Under the pieces are notes generated by a model. That model did not search any database and was not told the DNA's origin. It was given only the letters and a program-made list of their open reading frames with translations. The translations under genes and the position numbers were made by a program. Of a DNA stretch of 64,000 nucleotides, positions 26,801 to 35,882 are shown in pieces. The first letter of the stretch is position 1, and each line of letters starts with the position of its first letter. This DNA comes from Arthrobacter sp. EpRS71 (lineage in GTDB: Bacteria > Actinomycetota > Actinomycetes > Actinomycetales > Micrococcaceae), in assembly GCF_001512285.1 (NCBI RefSeq), contig NZ_LNUV01000003.1, positions 940,686-1,004,685 on the forward strand, written 5' to 3'.

Positions 26801-28309
26801 GTGACCAACGGAACCACCGTGAACACCGCCCCGGCACATGCCGGGGCGGTGTCCGCTCCGCAGACAAACCAGGTTTTTGCCGCCATCGACATCGGCGCCT
26901 CCTCCGGCCGCGTCATGCTGGGTCGCGTCTCCCCCTCCACAGGCGTCTCCCTTGAGACGATCCACCGCTTCCCCAACGGGGTGGTGGAGCTCGACGGCGG
27001 ACTCCACTGGGACTTCGACGCCCTGTTCGCTGAGGTACTCAAGGGTTTGGCAGCCGCCGCTTCCGTGGCTGGCGCCAACGGGGAACGCATTGTGAGCATC
27101 GGCATCGACACCTGGGCTGTGGACTACGGCTTGGTGAACGACGCCGGCGAACTCACCTCGGTTCCGTTCAGCTACCGGGATGAGCGCAGCCGGGCAACGG
27201 TGGAGCGGGTCCATGCAGTTATTCCCCCTGAGAAGCTGTACGCCACCACCGGCTTGCAGTATTTGCAGTTCAACACCGTGTATCAGCTCGCTTCAGAACC
27301 GAATCTGGACGGTGTGCAGGCTCTTCTGATTCCGGACCTGATCGCGTTCCTGCTCACCGGTGTTCGCCGCACCGAGGCCACCAACGCCTCCACTACAGGA
27401 CTGTTCGACGCTGTTGCGGGCCAGTGGGCCACGGAGTTCCTGGACGCTCTGGGCCTGCCCCGGAACACCTTCTCTGAGCTCATCCAGCCCGGAGAAACCG
27501 TGGGCACACTGTTGCCGGCGATCCTTGAGCAGACGGGCCTGCCCGCAGACACCACAGTGGTGGCCGTGGGCTCACATGACACAGCCTCGGCGGTGGCAGC
27601 CGTTCCCGCGCAGGAACAGCACTTTGCCTACATCTCTTCCGGCACCTGGTCGCTGGTGGGCGTGGAACTGAACAAGCCCGTGCTCACTGACCCGAGCCGG
27701 AAGGCCAACTTCACCAACGAACGCGGTGTGGACGGCACCATCCGATACCTCCGCAATGTCGGTGGCCTGTGGTTGCTCAGCGAATGCCAGAGGGCTTGGG
27801 CTGCGCAGGGATTCAGCCAGTCGCTGCCCGCGTTGCTCGACTCGGCTGCCGCACTGCCAACCGGCGGTCCACAGATCAACGCTGACGACCCCGCGTTCAC
27901 GGCGCCGGACAACATGCCGGACCGCATCCGCGCTGCCGTGCGCAACACCGGTGCCGTGCTCCCGGACCGGCCCGCCGCCGTCGTGCGTTGCATCATGGAC
28001 AGCCTCGCGGCCGGTTACGCGCGGACTCTTGCCGACGCCGAGCGGCTAACGGGCCGCAGCACCGGCGTGGTGCACATTGTGGGCGGCGGTTCGCAGAACC
28101 GGCTCCTCTGCCAGCTCACTGCGGACGCCACGGGCAAAACCGTGATCGCGGGACCTGTGGAAGCGACCGCGCAGGGCAATGTCCTGGTGCAAGCACGCGC
28201 TGCGGGCGTGGTGGCCGGCGGGCTGGCTGAGCTGCGCGCGCTGGTGGTGGCAGGCGAAGAACTGGTGCGCTACGAGCCAGCCCAGGAGGTCAGCGACGTG
28301 GCATCCTGA
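26801..28309 (+). CDS. rhaB: Rhamnulokinase
   Basis: The 502-residue FGGY kinase phosphorylates L-rhamnulose. Features are FAAIDIGASSGRVMLGRV, SIGIDTWAVDYGLVND, YISSGTWSLVGVELNKP (typical of RhaB) and VHIVGGGSQNRLLCQLTADATG. The GTG start at 26801 has AGGA in TAGGACCGACA before it; GTG 26819 is an alternative. It follows the bifunctional gene by eight bases and ends the rhamnose operon, with a strong terminator 16 bases later. Confidence 0.95.
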   Translation: MTNGTTVNTAPAHAGAVSAPQTNQVFAAIDIGASSGRVMLGRVSPSTGVSLETIHRFPNGVVELDGGLHWDFDALFAEVLKGLAAAASVAGANGERIVSIGIDTWAVDYGLVNDAGELTSVPFSYRDERSRATVERVHAVIPPEKLYATTGLQYLQFNTVYQLASEPNLDGVQALLIPDLIAFLLTGVRRTEATNASTTGLFDAVAGQWATEFLDALGLPRNTFSELIQPGETVGTLLPAILEQTGLPADTTVVAVGSHDTASAVAAVPAQEQHFAYISSGTWSLVGVELNKPVLTDPSRKANFTNERGVDGTIRYLRNVGGLWLLSECQRAWAAQGFSQSLPALLDSAAALPTGGPQINADDPAFTAPDNMPDRIRAAVRNTGAVLPDRPAAVVRCIMDSLAAGYARTLADAERLTGRSTGVVHIVGGGSQNRLLCQLTADATGKTVIAGPVEATAQGNVLVQARAAGVVAGGLAELRALVVAGEELVRYEPAQEVSDVAS

Positions 28310-28324
28310 CCTTCTTTGGCAAAG

Positions 28325-28370
28325 GGATGGCCGTGAAACAACCTGCAGGGGTTGTTTTGCGGCCATCCTT
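28325..28370 (+). terminator. Terminator of the rhamnose operon
   Basis: GGATGGCCG...AAACAACC pairs with GGTTGTTT...CGGCCATCC around a TGCAGG loop. It starts 16 bases after the rhaB stop. Confidence 0.85.
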
Positions 28371-28463
28371 CGTTCAATCAAGGTCAGGAAGCCGCACGGC
28401 CACCAGCCCGAGTCTGGTACGTCACAGCGCCGGGTGAGGGTGCCGCGCTAAACTGATCGCATT

Positions 28464-28895
28464 ATGATCCGCACAATGTTCAAGTCCAAGATTCACCGTG
28501 CAACGGTGACCCATGCCGACCTCCACTACGTCGGTTCGGTCACTGTCGACCTGGACCTCCTGGACGCGGCCGACATCCTTCCCGGCGAGCTCGTCTCCAT
28601 TGTGGACGTCACCAACGGTGCCCGGCTGGAGACGTACACCATTGCCGGCGAGCGCGGTTCCGGCGTGATCGGGATCAACGGTGCAGCGGCACACATGGTC
28701 CACGTTGGTGACACCGTCATTCTCATCACCTACGCGGAGATGACCACCGAAGAGGCCCGGACTTATGAGCCCCGTGTGGTCCACGTAGGCAAGGACAACA
28801 AGATCACGCAGCTGGGCAACGATCCCGCCGAGGGCCACACCCCCGGCCTCATGCGCCCGCCGCATGCGCTCAGCAACGCAGCGCACCTCAGCTAA
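28464..28895 (+). CDS. panD: Aspartate 1-decarboxylase proenzyme
   Basis: The 143-residue pyruvoyl enzyme makes beta-alanine from aspartate for pantothenate. The self-cleavage site is Gly24-Ser25 (HYVGSVTVD), with [11 protein letters not shown] before it and the hallmark [21 protein letters not shown] and [11 protein letters not shown] after it. Length matches actinobacterial PanD. It is monocistronic, between two strong terminator hairpins. Beta-alanine-type degradation genes lie 4 kb downstream. Confidence 0.96.
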   Translation: MIRTMFKSKIHRATVTHADLHYVGSVTVDLDLLDAADILPGELVSIVDVTNGARLETYTIAGERGSGVIGINGAAAHMVHVGDTVILITYAEMTTEEARTYEPRVVHVGKDNKITQLGNDPAEGHTPGLMRPPHALSNAAHLS

Positions 28896-28910
28896 GGCTC
28901 CACAACAACG

Positions 28911-28946
28911 CTCGACGTCGGCACTTACCGAAGTGCCGACGTCGAG
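28911..28946 (+). terminator. panD terminator hairpin
   Basis: A 16-bp perfect stem (28911-28926 with 28931-28946) closes a 4-nt loop, with further pairing outside. It starts 16 bases after the panD stop. Confidence 0.85.
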
Positions 28947-29055
28947 CGCGTTGTGAGTCCGTATGACGGAACTCTCAGCAGAAAACGCTTACTTGGGAGG
29001 CGGTTCTGGCTAGGCTGGGAACCGTGATCCACCGAAACCCCACCCGCAAACTGTC

Positions 29056-29982
29056 ATGATTGGCGTCCTGTCCGGGTTTTTCGTGGTGTGGGCCATCATT
29101 CTGGTGGGCATGTTTGTTGGACGTCGGAACATCCTGGGTGAGAACGCCCGGTCCGTGTTGAGTTCGCTGACGTTCTTCGTGGCCAGCCCGGCTCTCCTGT
29201 TCGAGACCTTGAGTAAAGCCAAACTGCATGACGTCTTCGCGGCTCCCCTGCTGGTCACGGCCGTGGGCGCCGTACTGACGGGCCTGCTGTTCTTCCTGAT
29301 GGTGAAGTTCTGGCTCAAACGCAGCATGCCGGAGTCGCTCATGTCGTCCATGAGCGCGTCCCTGGCCAACTCGGCCAACCTCGGCATCCCCATTGCCGTC
29401 TACGTGCTGGGTGACGCCAGCTATGTGGCGCCGCTGCTGATATTCCAGTTGGCGTTCTTCACGCCGATGTACCTCATGGCCCTCGATGCCAGCACCAGTT
29501 CGCATCGCACCACTCCCCTGCGTTTCCTGCTGATGATCGTGAAGAACCCCATGATCGTGGGCTCGGCGCTCGGGTTGCTGGTGGCCGGTACTGGTTTCCA
29601 AGTCCCTGCGCTGATTGTGGAACCCATCCACCTCATTGGCGGCGCAGCGATTCCGGCCATGCTGATGGCCTTCGGCATGAGCCTGAACGGATCCAAGCCC
29701 CTGCGGAAGGCCTCAGGACGCCGCTTGGACACTTTGCTGGCGAGCGGATTCAAGCTGGTGGTCCACCCTCTGATCGCGTACCTGTTCGCTCGCTTCGCCT
29801 TGGGCATGGACGGTCACGCACTGTTTGCCGTGGTGGTCACGTCCGCGTTGCCCACAGCCCAGAACGTGTTCGTTGCGGCCAACCGTTACCAGGCAGGCAT
29901 CACCGTAGCCAAGGACACCGTGCTCATCACCACCATCGTGGCCGTACCTGCCATGATCGCCGTGGCGCTGCTGCTCGCCTAG
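29056..29982 (+). CDS. AEC (auxin efflux carrier) family transporter
   Basis: The 308-residue membrane protein has about ten hydrophobic segments. The family signature near the middle reads SMSASLANSANLGIPIAVYVLG, with the conserved Asn-Leu-Gly-Ile-Pro, and HLIGGAAIPAMLMAFGMSL follows in the second half. Relatives export or import organic acids or malonate-like anions. No operon partner is present; a convergent palindromic repeat follows the stop. Confidence 0.88.
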   Translation: MIGVLSGFFVVWAIILVGMFVGRRNILGENARSVLSSLTFFVASPALLFETLSKAKLHDVFAAPLLVTAVGAVLTGLLFFLMVKFWLKRSMPESLMSSMSASLANSANLGIPIAVYVLGDASYVAPLLIFQLAFFTPMYLMALDASTSSHRTTPLRFLLMIVKNPMIVGSALGLLVAGTGFQVPALIVEPIHLIGGAAIPAMLMAFGMSLNGSKPLRKASGRRLDTLLASGFKLVVHPLIAYLFARFALGMDGHALFAVVVTSALPTAQNVFVAANRYQAGITVAKDTVLITTIVAVPAMIAVALLLA

Positions 29983-29991
29983 CGCCCCCTC

Positions 29992-30059
29992 ACCCAAGTA
30001 GGTAGCAGATCAGGCCGTTCCCAGCGCTGAGAACGACCTGATCTGCGACCTAGTTGGGT
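29992..30059. repeat. Dispersed palindromic repeat, copy 3
   Basis: This 68-bp element is similar to copy 2, with a few arm mismatches (for example GGCCG against CGACC). It fills the whole gap between the convergent AEC transporter and GH15 genes and touches the GH15 stop codon. Confidence 0.88.
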
Positions 30060-32695
30060 TACTCCACGTCCGCGCTGGCCAGGTAATAATCCAGAAGCTG
30101 GGCGCAGCGGATGAAGCCCAGATGCGAGTACGCCTGAGGATGGTTGCCCAGATGCGTTTCCGTGCCGGGATCATATTCCTCCGGCAACAGGCCCGTGGGT
30201 CCGAACAATGCCACCAACTGATTGAACAACTCCAAGGCATCATCCAGGCGGCCAACAGCAAGGTACGCCTCGATCAGCCAAGTAGTGCAAATGTGGAAGC
30301 CGCCCTCCAAACCCGGCAGACCGTCGTCGTACCTGTACCGGAAAACGGTGGGTCCCACGCGCAACTCGCGCTCAACCGCAGTGACGGTATCCAGGAAGCG
30401 CTGGTCCTGAACATCCAACAGACCCGAGAGCCCAATGTGGAGGACCGCGGCGTCCAAGTCAGGGCTGTCGTAAGCCACAGTGTAAGAAGCTGCCGACGAA
30501 TCCCAGCCCTCGCGAAGGACTTCCTCCCGGATTGCCCGGGCAGTGGGCTCCCAGTCAGCGTGGGGTGTGCGCCCATGCAAAGCGGCAGCCCGGAGGGCCC
30601 GGTCCAGCGTGACCCAGCACATCACCTTGGTGTAAACGTGGTGCCTTGGGGCCCGCCGCGCTTCCCAAATCCCGTGATCAGGTTCGTGCCAGCGGGCCAG
30701 CACCGCGTGGGCCATCTGCTCCATCAGGAACCAGTGTTCATCGGGCAGGAACCCGCGGCGCTCGGCAAGATCATGGATCAACTCGGCGATGGGCCCAAAC
30801 ACGTCCAGCTGCACCTGGTGGTCCGCCGCGTTGCCAATACGAACCGGCCGCGAGCCCGCGTAGCCGGGCAGGCTTTCCACGATGGCCTCCGTGGAGAGCG
30901 GCGCCCCGGTCACCGAGTAGAGCGGATGCAGCCACTCGGGCCCCGGCGCATTCTGGAGGATACGGTCCAGCCAGGCCAGGAAACCGTCGGCCTCCTGCGA
31001 GGAGCCCAACGACACCAAGGCATTCACGGTCATGGAACCGTCCCGCAGCCAGCAGTAGCGGTAGTCCCAGTTCCGGGTACCGCCGATGCCCTCAGGCAGT
31101 GAAGTGGTGGGCGCGGCCAGCACAGCGCCGGTGGGCTCATGAACGAGCGACTTCAGCACCAGGGCGGATCGGCGCACCAACGACGTTTTGATGCTGGGCA
31201 GCTGCAGTGCCTTGATCCACTCCCGGGAAGACTGCCCGACGGCGGTGCGCCGGTTTGGTTCGCCGCCCGGGTCCGCGGGTGGCGGCTCGGTGTCACCGCA
31301 GCGAAGATTCAGCACCACAGGACCATGGCTGAGGGGAACTTCAGCCGTGGCCGTGGCATATTTGCCGTCGCTGGTGATCCGGAAGGGAACCCCGGGTGCG
31401 GAGAGGATGATCGGATCCGAAGTACCCATGATATGGACCTCGTCGCCCCGGACCTCCATGCTGAACGGCGCATTGGCGTAGTCCGGCCTGGGCGCGAACA
31501 CCACGCGCGCGGTGCCCGTCCCGGAGAGCACCCGCACCAGGCTGGTGATCCCTTCGGGTGCAGGCTCCAAATAGTCAGTGACGGTGACGTCGGCCCAGCG
31601 CGTCTCCACGATCATGGTGTTATCCACATACCGCTGAGCCAGCACCTGCGATGGCTTCACCGGTTCTATGCTGAAGTGACCGGCGGGTTCACCGCCAAGA
31701 ATGTGGGCAAAAATAGATCCTGAATCAGGCAGGGGGTGGCTCATCCAACAGACCTTGGCGTCCGGGGTCAGCAATGCCGTGGAGCTCCCGTTGCCGATCA
31801 TGGAGTGCCGTTCCAGCCCCACCGCATCTTCGCCGAACAGCCATGCACGCCGGAGTTCGAACAACAAAGCCAGCACACGCGCAAAGGCTTCCGGGTCCGC
31901 AATGGTGTGCGCCGCCGTCGTATCCCCTGGGCCGACATGAAGGCCGAGGTCCGGTCCGCGCAGGGTGGCGATCGCTTTTTCGTCGCTCTCAGCGTCCCCT
32001 GCGTAGAGTGCCGCGCTCACTCCGAGCCGGGCGCGCAGCTGCTCCAGAGCCTGGCCTTTGGCAGGCTCCTCCACGGTGAGGTCCAAAACGGTGCCGTCGA
32101 TGATGAAGTACAGCCCGAACTCGATGGCAATCTTCTGAGACAGGAAAATCACCCGATCCACCACCTCGGGGGTTGCCGGCCGGGTATGCACCGCCATGCC
32201 CACAGGCTTACGGACAATGCTGATGCCCTTCTCAAAACCCACCGCCTCGGTCAGCGCCGTAGCCACGTGTTGGAGCAACTGTTCCGTGGCCAGGGAAAGG
32301 GTGTAGGCGTAGCCCATATCGAACTCCACACCGTGGGAACCCACCAGATGAACCTCGGCCGGAAGCCGGGAGACCGCTGCAAGATCCCGCAAGGACCGTC
32401 CGGAGATGATGGCCGTGTGAGTGTTGGGCAAGGCTGCGAGTGCACGGAGCGCCACCGCCGCACTGTCCAGCGGCAACGTCTCAGTGGATACTCCCTCCGC
32501 GGAGCAGAGCGTTCCGCCGTAGTTGCACGCCACCAGCAGGCCTGGGACTCGGGCGAGTTCCCTGAGTTCGGCAAAAAGCTGCGGCGTGATTCCACTCTCC
32601 TCGTCAGACTGGAGAACGGTGCGGAGGAGGCCAAGCGGGAGAGACTTCATGAGCAGCGCAGAGTCGGCTACTGCTTGGTTCAGGTGCGTAGGCAT
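30059..32695 (-). CDS. Trehalose-phosphatase-like domain fused to GH15 glucosidase/trehalase; phosphatase motif degenerate
   Basis: The 878-residue protein has an N-terminal HAD/OtsB-type domain (about 20-280) and a GH15 domain (about 290-870; RNWDYRYCWLRD at 541-552; GLLPEEYDPGT near the C terminus with the likely base Glu). In the HAD domain motif I, normally D-x-D-G-T, reads N58-Y-G60-G-T, so both catalytic aspartates are missing. The motifs ISGRS (97-101), Lys213 and GDAESDE (233-239) remain. The GH15 half should hydrolyse alpha-glucosides such as trehalose, while the N-terminal half is probably not an active phosphatase. ATG 32695 has AAGGA upstream. Confidence 0.9.
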   Translation of the reverse strand: MPTHLNQAVADSALLMKSLPLGLLRTVLQSDEESGITPQLFAELRELARVPGLLVACNYGGTLCSAEGVSTETLPLDSAAVALRALAALPNTHTAIISGRSLRDLAAVSRLPAEVHLVGSHGVEFDMGYAYTLSLATEQLLQHVATALTEAVGFEKGISIVRKPVGMAVHTRPATPEVVDRVIFLSQKIAIEFGLYFIIDGTVLDLTVEEPAKGQALEQLRARLGVSAALYAGDAESDEKAIATLRGPDLGLHVGPGDTTAAHTIADPEAFARVLALLFELRRAWLFGEDAVGLERHSMIGNGSSTALLTPDAKVCWMSHPLPDSGSIFAHILGGEPAGHFSIEPVKPSQVLAQRYVDNTMIVETRWADVTVTDYLEPAPEGITSLVRVLSGTGTARVVFAPRPDYANAPFSMEVRGDEVHIMGTSDPIILSAPGVPFRITSDGKYATATAEVPLSHGPVVLNLRCGDTEPPPADPGGEPNRRTAVGQSSREWIKALQLPSIKTSLVRRSALVLKSLVHEPTGAVLAAPTTSLPEGIGGTRNWDYRYCWLRDGSMTVNALVSLGSSQEADGFLAWLDRILQNAPGPEWLHPLYSVTGAPLSTEAIVESLPGYAGSRPVRIGNAADHQVQLDVFGPIAELIHDLAERRGFLPDEHWFLMEQMAHAVLARWHEPDHGIWEARRAPRHHVYTKVMCWVTLDRALRAAALHGRTPHADWEPTARAIREEVLREGWDSSAASYTVAYDSPDLDAAVLHIGLSGLLDVQDQRFLDTVTAVERELRVGPTVFRYRYDDGLPGLEGGFHICTTWLIEAYLAVGRLDDALELFNQLVALFGPTGLLPEEYDPGTETHLGNHPQAYSHLGFIRCAQLLDYYLASADVE

Positions 32696-32817
32696 GGCGG
32701 ATCCTTCCGGGGCGGATAGCTACAGTCTCCGCCCTTCCGGTTTCGCTTGACTACCTAGTAAGTTGCAAATGCGTAAAGCTTTTCCTTGGATTTATACGCG
32801 GCAGGATTCAAGCGCGG

Positions 32818-32865
32818 CAGGTCCCGCCCCCGAGCGCTTCCTACCGGCTCGGGGAGCAGGACCTG
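32818..32865 (-). terminator. Terminator after the aminotransferase gene
   Basis: A two-part stem (CAGGTCC with GGACCTG, and CCCCGAGC with GCTCGGGG) surrounds an 11-nt loop. It lies 12 bases past the aminotransferase stop on the minus strand. Confidence 0.8.
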
Positions 32866-32876
32866 TAGCGGTACAC

Positions 32877-34238
32877 CTACTGCGCGAACGTATCCGCGAT
32901 GTCCAGGACCTCGTCCAGAATGGCCAGGCCCGCCCGGGCATCCTCATCACTGATATTGCACGGCGGAACCACATGGATGCGGTTGAAGTTCGCAAAGGGG
33001 ATGAGTCCGCGCGACTTGCACGCCGCCACCAACTGGTTCATTTCAGGGCTGGAAGAACCGTACGGAGCCAACGGTTCGCGGGTGGCGCGGTCCTTCACCA
33101 GCTCGATGGCCCAGAAAACGCCGCGGCCCCGCACTTCGCCCACAGAGCGGTGGCGTTCGGCGAATCCGGCGAGCGCCGGGCCGATCACCTCGGTGCCGAG
33201 GCTTGCCGCATGCTGCACGATGCCTTCGCGTTCCATGGCGTTGATGGTGGCTACGGCGGCCGCGGTTGCCAGTGGGTGGCCGGAGTAGGTCAGCCCGCCG
33301 GGGTAGGCGCGCGTACCAAAGGTGGCCGCGATGTCCGGGCTGATGGCCACGCCTCCCAGGGGTACGTAGCCGGAGTTCACACCCTTGGCGAAAGTGATCA
33401 GGTCCGGAACAACGTCAAAATGCTCCACGGCGAACCACTTGCCGGTGCGTCCGAAGCCGGCCATGACCTCGTCGGCGATCAGGACGATGCCGTGTTTGGT
33501 GCACAGTTCCCGCACGCCCTGCATGTAGTCAACCGGCGGAACATAGATCCCGGCCGTTCCGGGGATGCTTTCCAGCATGATGGCCGCGATGCTGGAAGGG
33601 CCTTCGAACTCGATGAGCTGCTCCAGATGCTCCAAGGCGCGCTGGGCTTCTTCTTCCTCGGTGGTGGAGTGGAACGCCGTGCGGTAGAGGTAGGGCGGGA
33701 AGAAATGGATGGTGCCTGTGGAGGCGTTGTCGCTGGCCCAGCGCCGGGGGTCGCCGGTGATATTGACGGCCAAGTGCGTTCCGCCATGGTACGAGCGGTA
33801 GGCGGAGAGGACCTTGTGGCGGCCCGTGTGGAGCCTGGCCATCCGGACGGCATGTTCGTTGGCGTCCGCTCCACCGTTGGTGAAGAAGATCCGGTTCAGC
33901 TCCCCCGGGGTTCGCTCGGCGATCAACCGTGCGGCCTCCGATCGGGCCTCGTTGACGTAGCTGGGAGCAATGGTGCACAGCTTGGCGGCTTGTGCGGCGA
34001 TGGCTGCAACAACGGCCGGGTGCTGGTGGCCGATGTTGGTGTTGACCAGCTGGGAAGAGAAGTCCAGATACTTGTTGCCGTCACCGTCCCAAACGTGTGA
34101 CCCCTCTGCGGCTGTGATGACCATGGGATCCAGCGTGTCCTGCGCGGACCAGGAGTGGAAGACGTGTTGACGGTCCAGCTGGTAGGCACGGAGCGCTGCG
34201 TCACGGTCCGTCTGTGGTGGTTCAAGGATGGCGGTCAT
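32877..34238 (-). CDS. Class III PLP-dependent aminotransferase (beta-alanine/omega-amino acid type)
   Basis: The 453-residue fold-type I aminotransferase has the PLP lysine in ITFAKGVNSGYVPLG, LIADEVMAGFGRTGKWF with the PLP-binding Asp, and FTNGGADANEHAVRMAR. ATG 34238 has AGGAAAA nine bases upstream; the longer frame to 34565 overlaps the dehydrogenase gene and is not coding. It follows the semialdehyde dehydrogenase by 43 bases on the same strand. Together they fit transamination of an omega- or beta-amino acid to a semialdehyde and its oxidation, with beta-alanine the likeliest substrate. That is inference. Confidence 0.88.
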   Translation of the reverse strand: MTAILEPPQTDRDAALRAYQLDRQHVFHSWSAQDTLDPMVITAAEGSHVWDGDGNKYLDFSSQLVNTNIGHQHPAVVAAIAAQAAKLCTIAPSYVNEARSEAARLIAERTPGELNRIFFTNGGADANEHAVRMARLHTGRHKVLSAYRSYHGGTHLAVNITGDPRRWASDNASTGTIHFFPPYLYRTAFHSTTEEEEAQRALEHLEQLIEFEGPSSIAAIMLESIPGTAGIYVPPVDYMQGVRELCTKHGIVLIADEVMAGFGRTGKWFAVEHFDVVPDLITFAKGVNSGYVPLGGVAISPDIAATFGTRAYPGGLTYSGHPLATAAAVATINAMEREGIVQHAASLGTEVIGPALAGFAERHRSVGEVRGRGVFWAIELVKDRATREPLAPYGSSSPEMNQLVAACKSRGLIPFANFNRIHVVPPCNISDEDARAGLAILDEVLDIADTFAQ

Positions 34239-34281
34239 GATGGTTTTCCTGACGTCGTCTCTGAGTAGTTCGGGGGAACGC

Positions 34282-35769
34282 TTAGGAGTTTTGCGGGAAA
34301 CCGAGGTTGATCCCGCCGTGGCTGGGATCCAGCCAGCGGGTGGTAACTGCTTTGCCCCGGGTGAAGAAGCCCACTCCTTCAGAACCGTGGGCGTGCGTGT
34401 CTCCGAACAGGGAGTTCTTCCATCCGCCAAACGAGTAGTAGGCCATGGGCACCGGGACGGGGACGTTGATGCCAACCATTCCCACCTCAACCTCATTTTC
34501 GAAGCGGCGGGCGGCACCGCCGTCGTTCGTGAAAATTGCGGTGCCGTTGCCGTACGGGTTGGCATTGATGGTGGCCAGGGCGTCGTCGTAGCTGTCCACC
34601 CGCACCACAGAGAGAACGGGGCCGAAGATCTCTTCCTGGTAGATGGACATGTCCGTGGTGACGTGATCGAACAGGGTGGGGCCTACGAAGAATCCGTCGC
34701 CTTCAGCGTCCGGGACAACGCCGCGACCGTCGACGACGAGCGTGGCACCTGCTGCTTCACCGGCGTCGACGTATCCCGAGACCTTGTCCCTGTGCTGGGA
34801 CGTGACCAAGGGGCCCATGTCGCAACCACGCAGTCCATCGCCGGTGCGCAGCGAGCGGGCACGGTCAGCGATCTTATCCACCAAAGCATCGGCGATGTCG
34901 CCGACGGCCAGGAGCGCTGAGACCGCCATGCACCGTTCGCCGGCTGAACCGAACCCGGCGTTAATGGCGGCGTCGGCAGCGAGGTCAAGATCGGCGTCGG
35001 GCAGGACAATCATGTGGTTCTTCGCGCCGCCCAGCGCCTGGACCCTCTTGCCGTGGGCGGTGGCGGTCTCGTACACGTACTTGGCGATCGGGGTGGAGCC
35101 CACGAAGGAGACAGCCTTGACGTCCGGGTGCGTCAGCAGGGTATCCACCGCTACTTTGTCGCCGTGAAGGACGTTGAAGACGCCGTCCGGCAGGCCGGCT
35201 TCCTTCCAGAGCTCGGCCACCCAGTTGACGGCCGTGGGGTCCTTCTCACTGGGCTTGATGATCACGGTGTTGCCTGCCGCAATCGCGATGGGGAAGAACC
35301 ACATGGGGACCATTGCCGGGAAGTTGAACGGGCTGATGATTGCCACGGGGCCCAGTGCTTGCCGGATGGAGTGGATGTCCACCTTGGTGGAGGCGTTTTC
35401 GGTGTAGCTGCCCTTGAGAAGGTGCGGAATACCGCAGGCGAACTCCACCACTTCCTGGCCCCGGCTTACCTCGCCCAGGGCGTCGTCCAGGACCTTGCCA
35501 TGCTCGGAGGTGATGATCGCGGCGAGCTCGTCCTTGCGGGAGTTGAGGAGCTCGCGGAAAGCGAAAAGGACCTGGGTTCGGCGGGCCAGGGAGGTATCGC
35601 GCCATGCCGGGAAGGCAGCTTTGGCGGCGGCGACGGCGGTGTTGCCGTCCTCCACGCTGGCCAGGGCAACCTGCCCGGTGACCTTACCCGTGGCCGGGTT
35701 GGTAACGGGAGCGGTGCGCTCCCGGGCCGGGACGTAGCTGCCGTTGATCCAGTGCTCGATGGTGTTCAA
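34282..35769 (-). CDS. mmsA: CoA-acylating methylmalonate-/malonate-semialdehyde dehydrogenase
   Basis: The 495-residue aldehyde dehydrogenase of the MmsA type has ISPFNFPAMVPMWFFPIAIA, SFVGSTPIAKYVYETA, GGAKNHMIVLPDAD and the catalytic Cys region FGSAGERCMAVSALL. The start is TTG 35769 because AAGGAG lies six bases upstream and the family N terminus (IEHWINGSYVPA) begins there. A longer frame runs to 35937 across the promoter. The gene is divergent from a PucR regulator and probably co-transcribed with the aminotransferase downstream. Confidence 0.9.
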   Translation of the reverse strand: MNTIEHWINGSYVPARERTAPVTNPATGKVTGQVALASVEDGNTAVAAAKAAFPAWRDTSLARRTQVLFAFRELLNSRKDELAAIITSEHGKVLDDALGEVSRGQEVVEFACGIPHLLKGSYTENASTKVDIHSIRQALGPVAIISPFNFPAMVPMWFFPIAIAAGNTVIIKPSEKDPTAVNWVAELWKEAGLPDGVFNVLHGDKVAVDTLLTHPDVKAVSFVGSTPIAKYVYETATAHGKRVQALGGAKNHMIVLPDADLDLAADAAINAGFGSAGERCMAVSALLAVGDIADALVDKIADRARSLRTGDGLRGCDMGPLVTSQHRDKVSGYVDAGEAAGATLVVDGRGVVPDAEGDGFFVGPTLFDHVTTDMSIYQEEIFGPVLSVVRVDSYDDALATINANPYGNGTAIFTNDGGAARRFENEVEVGMVGINVPVPVPMAYYSFGGWKNSLFGDTHAHGSEGVGFFTRGKAVTTRWLDPSHGGINLGFPQNS

Positions 35770-35869
35770 GAGTTCTCCTTGGTGCGGGGTGGTGTGAAGA
35801 CTGACATCAGTCTGTCCGCCCACGAGCCGGCACAGTAGGGCCGATCTGTAAAGGAATCTCCATTGAGCC

Positions 35870-35882
35870 TTACACTGTGTAA
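35870..35882. promoter_or_regulatory. Palindrome at the PucR promoter/start
   Basis: TTACACTGTGTAA is a perfect palindrome ending just before the PucR ATG. It contains a TACACT -10 candidate and lies in the divergent intergenic region, so autoregulation by PucR is plausible. Confidence 0.5.

Noticed and set aside
30059..32695. N-terminal domain as an active trehalose-6-phosphate phosphatase
   Set aside because: Both motif I aspartates are replaced (Asn58 and Gly60), so activity should not be assumed from the fold.
32763..34100. 445-residue plus-strand open frame over the aminotransferase gene
   Set aside because: Antisense shadow of a clear class III aminotransferase, low complexity and no motif.
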